A program made the translations under genes and the position numbers. This document shows, in pieces, positions 29,129-38,317 of a stretch of 64,000 nucleotides of DNA. The number at the start of each line of letters is the position of its first letter. Position 1 is the first letter of the stretch. The DNA comes from Leptospira fletcheri (GTDB lineage: Bacteria > Spirochaetota > Leptospiria > Leptospirales > Leptospiraceae), in contig NZ_RQET01000001.1 of the NCBI RefSeq assembly GCF_004769195.1, forward strand, positions 410,572 through 474,571, written 5' to 3'. The notes under the pieces are model-generated. The model was not told the origin of the DNA and ran no database searches. It worked only from the letters and a program-made list of their open reading frames with translations.

Positions 29129-30220
29129 ATGAGCAAATTCGAATCTCTTTTGAGATATCTACTCCATCCGCAAAAGCGAAGAGTGGATAGTTTTGCGGAA
29201 TTTACGATCAAGGTCGTGGCCGCGACTTCGATTTTGCTCATTTTGCTGATCTTCTTATTCGTTTTTAAAGAAGCCTCTTCCCTCTTCTTTTCTCCTCCCA
29301 AAGCAAAAATCTCAAGCGAAACCCAAGTGCCCTCTTCTTATGGAGAGGCTCCGACCTCCTATGGATCGGATGCTCCGAGCGAGTACAACCCGGACGGTGG
29401 CGGACAAATCCATCTGGGACCGAAACCTACCGCGAAAGAGGAAGTTCCTAACGAAGAACCTTCCCTTTGGGAAAATCTGATCGGGACAATTTGGCAACCG
29501 ATTTCCACCATTCCGAAATTCGGCATTCTTCCTCTGATCGTCGGAACCGCAAAGACCACTTTTATCGCGATCTTAATCGGCGCTCCTCTGGCCATTTTGG
29601 CGGCATTAAACGTAACCTTCTTTTTGCCCATGCGAATCCGTGAATTCATAAAGCCTACCATAGAATTGCTAGCCAGCTTTCCTTCCGTGGTGATCGGATT
29701 TTTCTGCCTCATGGACGTGGCAACGGTGGTAAAGTCGGTGTTCGATTTGGACTTTCGACTGAACGCGATCACGGGAGGAATCGGCCTCTCCATAGCCGTA
29801 ATCCCGATCATATTCACCGTAGCCGAAGATGCTTTAAATACAGTGCCCCAATCTTATAGGCAAGCCTCTCTGGCCTTAGGAGCTACGGAATGGCAGACCG
29901 CTTACAGAGTCATGCTTCCCGCCGCACTACCCGGAGTTTTTGCGGCGGTTCTTTTAGGCATTGGCCGTGCCTTCGGAGAGACCATGATAGCTCTCATGGC
30001 TACCGGGAACGCTCCTTTGATGTCCTTCGGAGTGTTCGACCCTTCCAGAACCTTTGCCGCAACGATCGGAGCGGAAATGGGAGAGGTCATCTGGGGATCA
30101 AATCATTATAATATTCTATTTTTATTAGGCGTTCTTTTGTTCGTATTCACTTTTTCGCTGAATGCAGTCACCGAATTGTACGTCAAAAAACGGTTAATGA
30201 AAAAATTCCACGGCTCCTAA
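29129..30220 (+). CDS. pstC: Phosphate ABC transporter permease PstC
   Basis: A 363-residue inner-membrane permease. After the first helix (about 26-48) there is an extra extracytoplasmic linker of about 60 residues rich in Ser, Pro and Gly before the core permease domain starts near 115. The EAA-like cytoplasmic loop is [30 protein letters not shown] (in pieces, about 245-274), which contacts PstB. Other PstC hallmarks are FPSVVIGF and GRAFGETMIALMATGNAP. It follows pstS by 18 bases and precedes pstA by 34. Confidence 0.95.
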   Translation: MSKFESLLRYLLHPQKRRVDSFAEFTIKVVAATSILLILLIFLFVFKEASSLFFSPPKAKISSETQVPSSYGEAPTSYGSDAPSEYNPDGGGQIHLGPKPTAKEEVPNEEPSLWENLIGTIWQPISTIPKFGILPLIVGTAKTTFIAILIGAPLAILAALNVTFFLPMRIREFIKPTIELLASFPSVVIGFFCLMDVATVVKSVFDLDFRLNAITGGIGLSIAVIPIIFTVAEDALNTVPQSYRQASLALGATEWQTAYRVMLPAALPGVFAAVLLGIGRAFGETMIALMATGNAPLMSFGVFDPSRTFAATIGAEMGEVIWGSNHYNILFLLGVLLFVFTFSLNAVTELYVKKRLMKKFHGS

Positions 30221-30254
30221 CGAAAATCCCTGAACGAATCCGGTTGTTATCCCA

Positions 30255-31199
30255 TTGAAATGGAAAAAAGTCCGCTTAAACCGCAAACGAAGACTGAAAG
30301 ATAGAATCGCCACGATCGTAGCCGAAGGTATTCCGATGCTTTCGACGATCCTGATCGTATCCTTGATCCTACTCATGCTCGGCAACTTCATATTCCGCGG
30401 GTTATTAAACGTAACCTGGGAATTCCTGAGCGCGGCTCCGAAAAATAACAACCTCGAAGGAGGTATTTTCCCTGCGATCTACGGAACGGTATATCTTGTT
30501 TTTATAATGATTCTTTTCAGTATTCCTATCGGCACTGCGACGGGAATCTTTTTGGCGGAATACACGGATCGCGACTCCAGATTTACGTCGACTCTACGAT
30601 TTGCGATCAACACGCTTGCCGGAGTACCTTCTATCGTATTCGGATTATTCGGTGTGGGCTTTTTCATCCAATTCGTCGGAAAAGGGATCGATTCCGTAGC
30701 GGGACATAGCGCTCCGGTTTGGGGAAAACCCGCGATTCTTTGGTCTGCGGCTACCCTCGCCGTACTGACCTTACCGGTTATCATCATTTCCGTGGAAGAA
30801 ACCATGCGTAGCATTCCCCGAGAGATGCGCGAAGCAAGCCTGGCGTTAGGCGCCACCAAATGGCAGACGATTTGGAACCTGGTTCTTCCGAATTCGGTCA
30901 CCGGAATCTTGACCGGTGCCATACTCGCGATCGGGAGAGGGGCCGGCGAAGTCGCGCCTATCATGTTCGTGGGAGTGGTCTATTCTCTCCCCGACCTCCC
31001 CACGAAATTGACTGACCAATTCATGCATTTGGGCTACCACTTATTCGTGCTTGCAACCCAATCCCCCGACGTGGACAAAGCCTTACCGAAACAGTACGCT
31101 ACTACTTTGGTGCTTTTGGCTCTCACGTTCGGAATGAGTTTTTTCGCGACTTATATACGATTCAGAATCCGAAAAAACAAGGGCCGTCTAGGCGCTTAA
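30255..31199 (+). CDS. pstA: Phosphate ABC transporter permease PstA
   Basis: A 314-residue permease starting with TTG. About six helices; PstA motifs include [25 protein letters not shown] and the EAA-like loop [21 protein letters not shown] followed by [18 protein letters not shown]. It forms the heterodimeric channel with PstC. The short N-terminus is very basic ([16 protein letters not shown]). pstB follows after 43 bases. Confidence 0.95.
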   Translation: MKWKKVRLNRKRRLKDRIATIVAEGIPMLSTILIVSLILLMLGNFIFRGLLNVTWEFLSAAPKNNNLEGGIFPAIYGTVYLVFIMILFSIPIGTATGIFLAEYTDRDSRFTSTLRFAINTLAGVPSIVFGLFGVGFFIQFVGKGIDSVAGHSAPVWGKPAILWSAATLAVLTLPVIIISVEETMRSIPREMREASLALGATKWQTIWNLVLPNSVTGILTGAILAIGRGAGEVAPIMFVGVVYSLPDLPTKLTDQFMHLGYHLFVLATQSPDVDKALPKQYATTLVLLALTFGMSFFATYIRFRIRKNKGRLGA

Positions 31200-31242
31200 C
31201 GATTGTATAAAAAAGAACGACGACGCGAGGAGAAATTCGCAG

Positions 31243-32010
31243 GTGAAAGAAAGCCATAAAGTAAAAATAAAATCCCGCCACTTCGATTTTTTCTACGGAG
31301 AGAGTCAGGCCCTGCATGAAATATCCCTGGACATCCACGCTAAAAAAGTGACCGCTTTCATCGGGCCCTCCGGTTGCGGAAAGTCTACGTTCTTAAGATC
31401 CATCAATAGGATGAACGACGTCATCGACGGAACCAGCGTCGGCGGGAAATTGGAGATCGACGGGATCAACATCTACGATCCGTTAATGAATGTCGTCGAA
31501 TTACGCAAACGTGTCGGAATGGTATTCCAGAAATCCTTTCCGTTTCCGAAATCCATTTACGAAAACATCGCTTTCGGCTTGAAAATGAATTTTAAACTTT
31601 CCAAAAGCGAGATGGACGGAGTTATCGAGGAAAGTCTAAAGAAAGCGGCGATCTGGAAAGAAGTCAAGGATCGTCTGAACGATAGCGCCTTGGGGCTCTC
31701 CGGCGGGCAACAGCAAAGGCTTTGCATCGCCAGAGCCATAGCGATGAATCCGGAAGTGATCCTGATGGACGAGCCTTGTTCCGCTTTGGACCCGATTTCC
31801 ACCAAGAAAGTGGAGGAATTTATCGCGGAATTCAAGGATTCCTATACCATAGTCATCGTAACCCATAACATGCAACAGGCGGCCCGGATCAGCGATTATA
31901 CCGGATTATTCTATATGGGAAAACTGATGGAGTTCGATACTACCAAAAAGATCTTCAATAACCCTTCCAAAAAAGAGACCGAAGACTATATTTCGGGAAA
32001 ATTCGGCTGA
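31243..32010 (+). CDS. pstB: Phosphate ABC transporter ATP-binding protein PstB
   Basis: A 255-residue ATPase from a GTG start with GAGGAGA upstream. Walker [11 protein letters not shown]-loop [19 protein letters not shown] (typical of PstB), signature LSGGQQQR and Walker [14 protein letters not shown] are all intact, followed by the H-loop VTHNM. It drives phosphate import through PstCA. No phoU gene follows; the next gene encodes a DinB-like protein. Confidence 0.96.
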   Translation: MKESHKVKIKSRHFDFFYGESQALHEISLDIHAKKVTAFIGPSGCGKSTFLRSINRMNDVIDGTSVGGKLEIDGINIYDPLMNVVELRKRVGMVFQKSFPFPKSIYENIAFGLKMNFKLSKSEMDGVIEESLKKAAIWKEVKDRLNDSALGLSGGQQQRLCIARAIAMNPEVILMDEPCSALDPISTKKVEEFIAEFKDSYTIVIVTHNMQQAARISDYTGLFYMGKLMEFDTTKKIFNNPSKKETEDYISGKFG

Positions 32011-32117
32011 TCTTTCCCATTCCGTTACATTAGGATTTTATTCCGAAACCCCGACGAAAATCGCTTTTCAGCCGGAGATGTGTAACCTATAAATTAGCTC
32101 GGACGAATCTTGTTTCG

Positions 32118-32666
32118 ATGCTGACAGAATCTTCACACTTAGTCGAGTCCCTCTCCGGAGTCCTAACGCAACTTGCCGACATCGTCTCGAAAGTACCCGT
32201 TGAACCTTATACCAGACCCTTGCCCATCCTTTCCGGCTCTTCCGTGGGCAAGCATGTTAGGCACTCCATAGAATTCGTGGAGGCTCTTTTAAGGGGACGG
32301 GAAAACGAAACGATCTCCTATGATCGGAGAGAAAGAAATCCTTTGTATGAGGAGTCTCCTTCCGCCGCCTCCGGCCGCCTCGGTGATTTGGCCTCCGTGA
32401 TACGAATTTGGAACTGGAGCGGCCCTGTGTCTCTCTCCTACATCGCCGATCCTTTTTCGGAGAAGGAAGGATCGACGGACACCTACTGGGAAAGGGAATT
32501 ATTGTACGTACAGGAACATACCATACACCACGATGCGATGATCCGGATCGGATTGGAATATGGATTATGTTTTTCTAATATTCCTAGCGCTTTCGGATTC
32601 GCATTCTCGACGATCCAATTCGAACGTTCGATAGCCTTACCTATGGGTTGGGATCCGGTGATTTAG
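32118..32666 (+). CDS. DinB-like (four-helix bundle) protein
   Basis: A 182-residue protein. Spaced histidines, GKHVRHS at about 48-54 and EHTIHHDAMIRIG at about 135-147, are arranged as in the DinB/YfiT superfamily, where three His residues bind a metal in a helical bundle. Members act as thiol-dependent transferases or are uncharacterised. The stop is 7 bases before the ATP-grasp gene, so the pair is probably translated together. The substrate is unknown. Confidence 0.7.
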   Translation: MLTESSHLVESLSGVLTQLADIVSKVPVEPYTRPLPILSGSSVGKHVRHSIEFVEALLRGRENETISYDRRERNPLYEESPSAASGRLGDLASVIRIWNWSGPVSLSYIADPFSEKEGSTDTYWERELLYVQEHTIHHDAMIRIGLEYGLCFSNIPSAFGFAFSTIQFERSIALPMGWDPVI

Positions 32667-32673
32667 GACCGGA

Positions 32674-33753
32674 ATGAAACTCGAAGATGCGAACGAAACT
32701 TCTCTTTTAAGACTTTTCGACCCTATGGAGTTTTGGCCCGCTTGGAAATTGTATCTTCCCGTCGTTCCTTGGATCGCCTTCCTCAGCTTCCGTTCCCTAA
32801 GGCCTGGATCCTTTTCCTCTTTAGGCTTCGGAACGATCGCAGCCGCGAATCCGGGAATTCCGTTGGGAGGACTCGTCGGAGAATCGAAGTTCGACATCCT
32901 TTCCCGACTTTCTCCGGAATACGTCCTAAAAAATTTCCGAGTAGATGGGGATTCGCGCAACGAAGAAAGCGTAGAAAGGGAAATGCGGAAACTTGGTTTG
33001 GACTTTCCCGTCATCATAAAGCCCGACGCAGGTCAACGCGGACAAGGAGTCCGGATCGCCCGTCGAAAAGAGGATCTCCGAAGTCTTCTTGCGGAATCGA
33101 ACGTTCCTTTGCTCGTACAGGAATTTCACCCTGGACCGTACGAGGCTGGAATTTTTTATTATAGATACCCCGGTCAGAAATCCGGAAAAATTTTCTCCAT
33201 TACCCGAAAAGTATTTCCTCGAGTGACCGGAGACGGTAAATCCACTCTCGAAAATCTCGTATTATCCCATCCCAGATTCAGAATCCAGAAAGAGGTATTC
33301 CAAAATAGATTCCCAGAAATTTGGAAACGCGTACTTCCTTCCGGAGAAACCCTGCCCCTCACCGAAGCCGGAAACCATTGCCAGGGAACCCTTTTCCTGG
33401 ACGGAAAAGAATGGATGAGTCCCGAATTGGAGGATGAGATACAGAAAGCCACTTCCCCTTTCGAAGATTTTTACTTCGGAAGATACGACGTCCGTTTTTC
33501 TTCCCCGGAGGAATTAAAACTCGGAAAGAAATTTAAGATCGTGGAATTGAACGGCGTTACGTCGGAGTCCACGAACTTATACGATCCTAGGTTCAGCGTC
33601 CGGGAACGATATACGATCCTTTTTAAGCAATGGGAAATCCTGTTCAGAATCGGCCGCGAATCGAAAGGGAAGAAGGCGGGACTCTTTCCCATACTGGCGG
33701 CATTATGGAATTTTTATAAAGGGGGAAGAAAAATTTCCGATCTTTCCGTTTAA
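32674..33753 (+). CDS. ATP-grasp domain protein
   Basis: A 359-residue protein. The ATP-grasp core begins near 95 (VEREMRKLGLDFPVIIKPDAGQRGQGV), with the nucleotide-binding lysine in VIIKPD, the glycine-rich loop GQRGQG, the LLVQEF hinge and the metal-binding end FKIVELNGVTSEST. It resembles D-Ala-D-Ala ligase/carbamoyl-phosphate synthase folds, which form amide or peptide bonds from an acyl phosphate. Residues 1-90 are a less conserved extension with a hydrophobic stretch (FWPAWKLYLPVVPWIAFLSF). The product is unknown. Coupled to the DinB-like gene. Confidence 0.8.
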   Translation: MKLEDANETSLLRLFDPMEFWPAWKLYLPVVPWIAFLSFRSLRPGSFSSLGFGTIAAANPGIPLGGLVGESKFDILSRLSPEYVLKNFRVDGDSRNEESVEREMRKLGLDFPVIIKPDAGQRGQGVRIARRKEDLRSLLAESNVPLLVQEFHPGPYEAGIFYYRYPGQKSGKIFSITRKVFPRVTGDGKSTLENLVLSHPRFRIQKEVFQNRFPEIWKRVLPSGETLPLTEAGNHCQGTLFLDGKEWMSPELEDEIQKATSPFEDFYFGRYDVRFSSPEELKLGKKFKIVELNGVTSESTNLYDPRFSVRERYTILFKQWEILFRIGRESKGKKAGLFPILAALWNFYKGGRKISDLSV

Positions 33754-33828
33754 AACCCGTGGAAAAAGTCCTTTCTTCCGCCGACGGGTATGCGAATAGT
33801 AATACCTTTCGATCGTGAGGAGGTCCGC

Positions 33829-35136
33829 GTGAAATTCAGGTTTTTAAATTTCGTCTTCTTCCTTGTAGGGGATCCTAAAAAGAACTCCATGGAGCATAGG
33901 CTTTTCAATTCGGTCGCTTTAATCAACGGATCTCTGAATATTATCGGATCCGTTTTTCTTCCTCCGAGCGAATATTACCTAAGAATTCTGCTCTTAAACT
34001 CCGTTTCGGGAGTCGCGCTCTTGGCCATGTACTACCTCTCCCGGGTGAAGAGTATCTACTATTCCTTATATTGGCCCTTCAATCTGACCATCCTGATGTA
34101 TCTCTCTTCCGTTTGGTTTTTGAACGGAGGATCGCAAGGAGGAAATCATTACTATTTCATTCCCGCCTTGGTCATAGCGACAGTGCTGCTCCGCGACCAG
34201 AACGTTTTCCTGGTGTATGGACTCTACGCTTTGTTCACGATGACTCTCTACGGATTAGAGTATTTTTATCCGAACTTCATCGTTCAGACGAACGATACAA
34301 GAGAATTGAGATACGGCGATCTCGCCGGGAATTATTTATTCGTACAGATCCTGACCGGAATCCTGATCTTTATTATGGCCAGAAACCTGAATGTGGAAAG
34401 AGGAAAATCGGAGAATCTCCTCCGGAACATTCTACCCGAAACGATCGCGGACGAACTGAAGAAGAACGAACGAGTGGCTCCGATTCGTTATGAAAACGTT
34501 TCGGTCCTTTTTACGGATATGGCCGGCTTTACTCGAATATCCGAAAGCATGACTCCCGAGGAACTCGTGGGAGAACTGGATCTTTTTTTCAAATACTTCG
34601 ACCGCGTCACCAAACGCTACGGTCTTGAAAAGATCAAAACCATAGGGGATTCCTACATGGCAGCGGGAGGTCTTCCCGTTCCGAACTCTACCCATGCGGT
34701 GGACGCTGTCCTTTGCGGATTGGAATTTCAGGAATTCATGTTGAAAAATAAAATCGAAAGGGAACAAGCGGGACTTCCGTCTTGGTCCTTGCGCCTGGGC
34801 ATCCATTGCGGCAGCGTAGTGGCGGGAGTCATTGGAACCGAAAAGTTCGCATACGACATTTGGGGCGATACCGTAAATACCGCTAGCAGAATGGAAAGTT
34901 CCGGACTTCCCGGAGAAGTGAATATATCCAAGCAGACGTACGAATTGGTAAAGGACTTTTTCGATTGCGAACCGAGAGGCCTAGTTAAGGCGAAAAATAA
35001 AGGAGAAATAGAAATGTATCTAGTCAAAGGAATCCGACCGGACCTTGTGGATCCCGGAACCAAAGACACTCCGAGTCATTCCTTCTGGCGCCTCTATTCC
35101 GCCCTCGAAGGACAGGAGAAACAAGAGATCAGTTAG
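33829..35136 (+). CDS. Membrane-bound class III adenylate cyclase
   Basis: A 435-residue protein from the GTG at 33829, which has GAGGAGG upstream; an in-frame ATG at 33790 lacks one. The N-terminal half contains about six membrane helices (about 25-185), then a short coiled linker and the catalytic domain (about 217-415). Metal-binding Asp residues lie in VLFTDMAGFTRIS (about 230) and IGDSYMA (about 274). The Lys of KTIGD and the Asp of YDIWGD are the adenine-specifying pair, and NTASR holds the transition-state Asn/Arg. Cyclic AMP production is therefore predicted rather than cGMP. Confidence 0.93.
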   Translation: MKFRFLNFVFFLVGDPKKNSMEHRLFNSVALINGSLNIIGSVFLPPSEYYLRILLLNSVSGVALLAMYYLSRVKSIYYSLYWPFNLTILMYLSSVWFLNGGSQGGNHYYFIPALVIATVLLRDQNVFLVYGLYALFTMTLYGLEYFYPNFIVQTNDTRELRYGDLAGNYLFVQILTGILIFIMARNLNVERGKSENLLRNILPETIADELKKNERVAPIRYENVSVLFTDMAGFTRISESMTPEELVGELDLFFKYFDRVTKRYGLEKIKTIGDSYMAAGGLPVPNSTHAVDAVLCGLEFQEFMLKNKIEREQAGLPSWSLRLGIHCGSVVAGVIGTEKFAYDIWGDTVNTASRMESSGLPGEVNISKQTYELVKDFFDCEPRGLVKAKNKGEIEMYLVKGIRPDLVDPGTKDTPSHSFWRLYSALEGQEKQEIS

Positions 35137-35791
35137 GAAGATTCCAGCCGCCTAAAATCCGGGAAGGATCTACCTGAGCGTCGTACGGAACCGTGTCTTC
35201 GGCCCCGGGGTTCCTTTCCTTGTATCTGTTCCTTTCGTTAATCTCCTCGGAGAATCGCTCCGAGACGTTTTCGGAAAGTGTGGCCGGCGGAAAGCGGTCC
35301 GGGTTCTCTTCTATATAACGAAGATACGCGCCTAGAATATTCAAAAGGAGGTCTAACTCGGTGGAAAAGACTCCGAAAATATTTCCGAGCGCGGCATTGC
35401 CGCATCTGTAAGAGAAAACGGAGGCGAGAGAGAATAATTTTTTAGGGGCGAGAATCTCCAAACTTCTCCAGGCTTGGTCTCCTTTGGTTGCCAGGGCGAA
35501 GGAAAGGAATTCCGCGTTTATTTTTGAAATCGTTACGATAGGAGCGTTTTGACCGATGTACGGTTGGTGAGAACGGACAATACCGTCGATTTCGGAGGGA
35601 TCTTCTAGGATAAAAGAAAGGCAGGCGCTGGAATAAGCTTCGTCCAATCTTCTTGCGATTAAGCCGGCAAGGTAAACGCAGATTTCCCCTCCCGGTTTCG
35701 AGGACAAAGGACTGAGAAAATTCTCTAGCAGTAAAACATGGCTCCGGAACGTTCCGTTCCAGGAACCTTTAGGAAGTCTGGACAGGTCCAT
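35129..35791 (-). CDS. Conserved-looking protein of unknown function
   Basis: A 220-residue, mostly helical, soluble protein without signal peptide or obvious membrane helix. Notable stretches are CVYLAGLIARRLDEAYSSA, SKINAEFLSFALATKGDQAW and VFSYRCGNAALGNIFGVFSTE. I recognise no family. The C-terminus is rich in charged residues and ends LGGWNLPN. Its 3' end overlaps the cyclase stop by 8 bases in convergent orientation. AGGAGGATCGC sits before the ATG, a strong ribosome site supporting a real gene. Confidence 0.7.
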   Translation of the reverse strand: MDLSRLPKGSWNGTFRSHVLLLENFLSPLSSKPGGEICVYLAGLIARRLDEAYSSACLSFILEDPSEIDGIVRSHQPYIGQNAPIVTISKINAEFLSFALATKGDQAWRSLEILAPKKLFSLASVFSYRCGNAALGNIFGVFSTELDLLLNILGAYLRYIEENPDRFPPATLSENVSERFSEEINERNRYKERNPGAEDTVPYDAQVDPSRILGGWNLPN

Positions 35792-35865
35792 GCGATCCTC
35801 CTACTCTCTTCTATTAAGAACGATCTATTTTGGAAAAAGTTAAGCAATTTTCGGATTTTTTTAAG

Positions 35866-36735
35866 ATGTACACTAAACACTTCCCTCTAGTTTTATCCTT
35901 ATGTTTCCTTGCAGGCTGTACTTCATTTCCGGAATGGAAAATGACGGAGGCGGAAGCTCTTCAGGATTTTTCCCGAGCCGGCGTGGCTTACAAAGAAATC
36001 GATACGAATCAAGGGAGCGATTCCGCCATCCACTCCGTTTCGGTAGGGTGCCTCGGAAAGACCGATAAGGATCTGCTCGTTTTTATCCACGGCTCTCCCG
36101 GAAATTGGATTCATTTCTGGAGATACATGAAGGACCCGGATCTACTTTCCGCCTTCTGCATGATCGGATTGGACAGACCCGGATTCGGATCTTCCCCAGG
36201 TCCGTTACCTGACGTCGACAAACAAGCGAAACGCATTCTAAATTCTTTATATTCCATTTCTCCGAAGTCCCCAAAAAGAAAATTCGTACTAGTAGGACAT
36301 TCTTACGGCGGACCGGTGGCCGCGAGAATCGCCGCCTTAGAAGGGAACAGCGTGACTCATCTGGTGCTCCTCGCTGCCGCACTGGATCCCGAAAAAGAAG
36401 AACTAAAATGGTACAACCGCGCGGCAAATACCGGGCTTGCAAGATCTGTTTTACCGGCCGATCTTCTTACCAGCAATCTGGAAATGCTTCCGATGAAGGA
36501 ACAGTTGTTGGCGATCGAGCCCGATTGGAAAAAACTGAAGGCGGAAGTCTATATCATGCAAGGTGGGAAAGACAGCCTCGTTTCTCCGGAAAATCTGAAT
36601 TTCGCACGGCGCACGTTCCCGTTGCGATCCATCGTAAAGGAAATTTACCTGCCGGAAGAAGGCCATTTTCTACCATGGAAAAACTTTTCGACGGTGAAAG
36701 GACTCCTTTCGGAGATTTCCGGAAAACGAGACTAG
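35866..36735 (+). CDS. Alpha/beta hydrolase lipoprotein
   Basis: About 289 residues from the ATG at 35866: a lipoprotein signal ending SLCFLAGC (Cys 18), then an alpha/beta-hydrolase fold. HGSPGNW is the oxyanion-hole motif, GHSYGG the nucleophile elbow (Ser about 146), GGKDSL the acid and EEGHFLPW the catalytic His. All three catalytic residues are present. An esterase- or lipase-like role outside the inner membrane is expected; the substrate is unknown. A TTG at 35830 would place the signal internally. The stop codon lies at the base of a perfect hairpin. Confidence 0.8.
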   Translation: MYTKHFPLVLSLCFLAGCTSFPEWKMTEAEALQDFSRAGVAYKEIDTNQGSDSAIHSVSVGCLGKTDKDLLVFIHGSPGNWIHFWRYMKDPDLLSAFCMIGLDRPGFGSSPGPLPDVDKQAKRILNSLYSISPKSPKRKFVLVGHSYGGPVAARIAALEGNSVTHLVLLAAALDPEKEELKWYNRAANTGLARSVLPADLLTSNLEMLPMKEQLLAIEPDWKKLKAEVYIMQGGKDSLVSPENLNFARRTFPLRSIVKEIYLPEEGHFLPWKNFSTVKGLLSEISGKRD

Positions 36736-36763
36736 TTACTCCATCAAAGACGGATGGAGTAAC
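36735..36763. terminator. Perfect hairpin between convergent genes
   Basis: GTTACTCCATC (36735-36745), loop AAAGACG, GATGGAGTAAC (36753-36763): an 11-bp perfect stem that overlaps the hydrolase stop codon and the last codons of the convergent barrel gene. No T-run follows on either strand, so it may block read-through antisense transcription or stabilise 3' ends rather than act alone. Confidence 0.55.
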
Positions 36764-38150
36764 CGAAGGACCAGATCACGCTGTGAAGCGGTATTTTTTG
36801 GGCTAGATGATGGTTGACTAAGGCCTGCTTGATGTTCGGATCCAAGTTCGAGTTCGCGATGGAATTAAGTACGATCTCGTTGGATGTTCCGTAACTTTTG
36901 GAAGGGTTCACGGTCAACCCGTCGTTGGAATTCGCGGGGAGAGGCTGGACCGTACTCGCTCCCGGAACCACTCCGACCGTCTGTCCGCCGACTATATTCG
37001 GATAATAATAATTGTTATCTATCATATAAGTGTTCGGACGATATACGTCGGTCAAAGAGGCGAAAAACGAGGAATAACGCACCATCAGCTTGAAATCCAA
37101 ATTCTTGAATCCCGATCTCCTGTCTATGTTATCGTTATAATATTGGTAACCTAAATCGATCCCGGGTTGTACCTTGAAGTCCTTGGTTATATCGTATTCA
37201 TGGTGGATCGAAAACCGATGAAACGTGCTACCGTTGAACGCGTTCGTAGGATAACCGGAGTCCATATCGTTTTGGCCGCCGATCGACGCCCCGCCGATCC
37301 TTTCGGAAGTGAATCGAATATTAAAGAAATAGGAAGGGTTCAGATACGTCAAAAACGGAAGATTCCAACCTGCGGTGAATAGCCCTAAGGCGAAACCGGG
37401 TTGCGTGTTCGCATAATAAATCATTCCCGTGTTAAAATCTCCGAGCCGGTTCGTTCTCCACCTGTACATCAGGACCGCGGCCAGAGCATCCCGGAGACCG
37501 TTCGTTTCCTTTCTCTGTTTGTACACCCCTGGATTTTGCAGAGCCTGGCTTAGGCTAACGTCGGGTGCAAACGGGGCGGCCTGGAATCCTCCGTCTACGT
37601 CCCGATTCGAACGACCGTTCAATGGAGAAAGTTCCCGAATGGTCAGATTCAACCCTTCCAGATTCGTGGGGATATTGACCACCGTATCCAGGATCAAGGA
37701 CTTGGGAAGGCTGGAGTATTTCAGGTCTCCTCGTCTCGCATAAGCGTTTCCGAAGAAGCTATTCCCGTTGATGAACACGTCGTTGGTCAGAGATTGGCTC
37801 CAGGTCAGATCGAAATCCCTCTTTTTTTCCGGACCTGCGGAGACGGAAATTTTATTTATGATCTGATCCTTGGTCAACATTTCGGAAGACTTCTCTTCCT
37901 TTGCCGGAATGTTTTGGTTCCGGATATGCTGGACGATTTCAGACTTAGGAATCCGAATGGGAATCCCCTCCGAAAAGCTGAAAATGAAATCGTCGGGTCC
38001 TTCTTTTTCCAAGGTCAGGTCCGAAAGCCTTCTACCTGACCGCAACACGACCTCGTCCGCGTCCAAGTCCAATTGAAGCGGAAGAGAAATCGAAAGGAAT
38101 AAAACGGAAAAAACCCGTTTGAACGGGAACCTTCTAACATTTGGATTCAT
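36744..38150 (-). CDS. Outer-membrane barrel protein under ArsR-type control
   Basis: A 468-residue protein. The N-terminal signal (about 8-30, ending DLDADE) is followed by a small domain (about 33-75: VVLRSGRRLSDLTLEKEGPD and IRIPKSEIVQHI), which resembles a surface-attached regulatory strand domain. The rest, about 110-468, is Asn/Tyr/Ser-rich with barrel-like strands and ends SVIWSFGYSIRL. Function unknown. Its promoter faces the ArsR gene across a region holding a mirrored pair of 18-bp operators, so expression is probably repressed by that regulator. Confidence 0.75.
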   Translation of the reverse strand: MNPNVRRFPFKRVFSVLFLSISLPLQLDLDADEVVLRSGRRLSDLTLEKEGPDDFIFSFSEGIPIRIPKSEIVQHIRNQNIPAKEEKSSEMLTKDQIINKISVSAGPEKKRDFDLTWSQSLTNDVFINGNSFFGNAYARRGDLKYSSLPKSLILDTVVNIPTNLEGLNLTIRELSPLNGRSNRDVDGGFQAAPFAPDVSLSQALQNPGVYKQRKETNGLRDALAAVLMYRWRTNRLGDFNTGMIYYANTQPGFALGLFTAGWNLPFLTYLNPSYFFNIRFTSERIGGASIGGQNDMDSGYPTNAFNGSTFHRFSIHHEYDITKDFKVQPGIDLGYQYYNDNIDRRSGFKNLDFKLMVRYSSFFASLTDVYRPNTYMIDNNYYYPNIVGGQTVGVVPGASTVQPLPANSNDGLTVNPSKSYGTSNEIVLNSIANSNLDPNIKQALVNHHLAQKIPLHSVIWSFGYSIRL

Positions 38151-38204
38151 TGTCGTCTCCTAAACAATTCGATCCACCACCCTCCAAGGGCGGTTTCTCT
38201 TAGT

Positions 38205-38289
38205 TTTATAGTTCAAGAACTATTGAACTTTTAAAAAATCCGACGGTCCAAGTAGATAAATAGTTCAATAGTTCTTGAATTTTTATACT
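38205..38289. promoter_or_regulatory. Mirrored divergent promoters with paired 18-bp operators
   Basis: TTCAAGAACTATTGAACT at 38212-38229 and its exact reverse complement AGTTCAATAGTTCTTGAA at 38262-38279, 50 bases apart centre to centre. Each copy is followed outward by a -10-like box: TATACT at 38284-38289 facing the ArsR gene, and TATAAA (minus strand, 38205-38210) facing the barrel gene. This is a classic layout for a repressor controlling itself and a divergent target. Confidence 0.8.
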
Positions 38290-38317
38290 ATTTCGTCAAA
38301 AAAGAACAGAGATCCCA

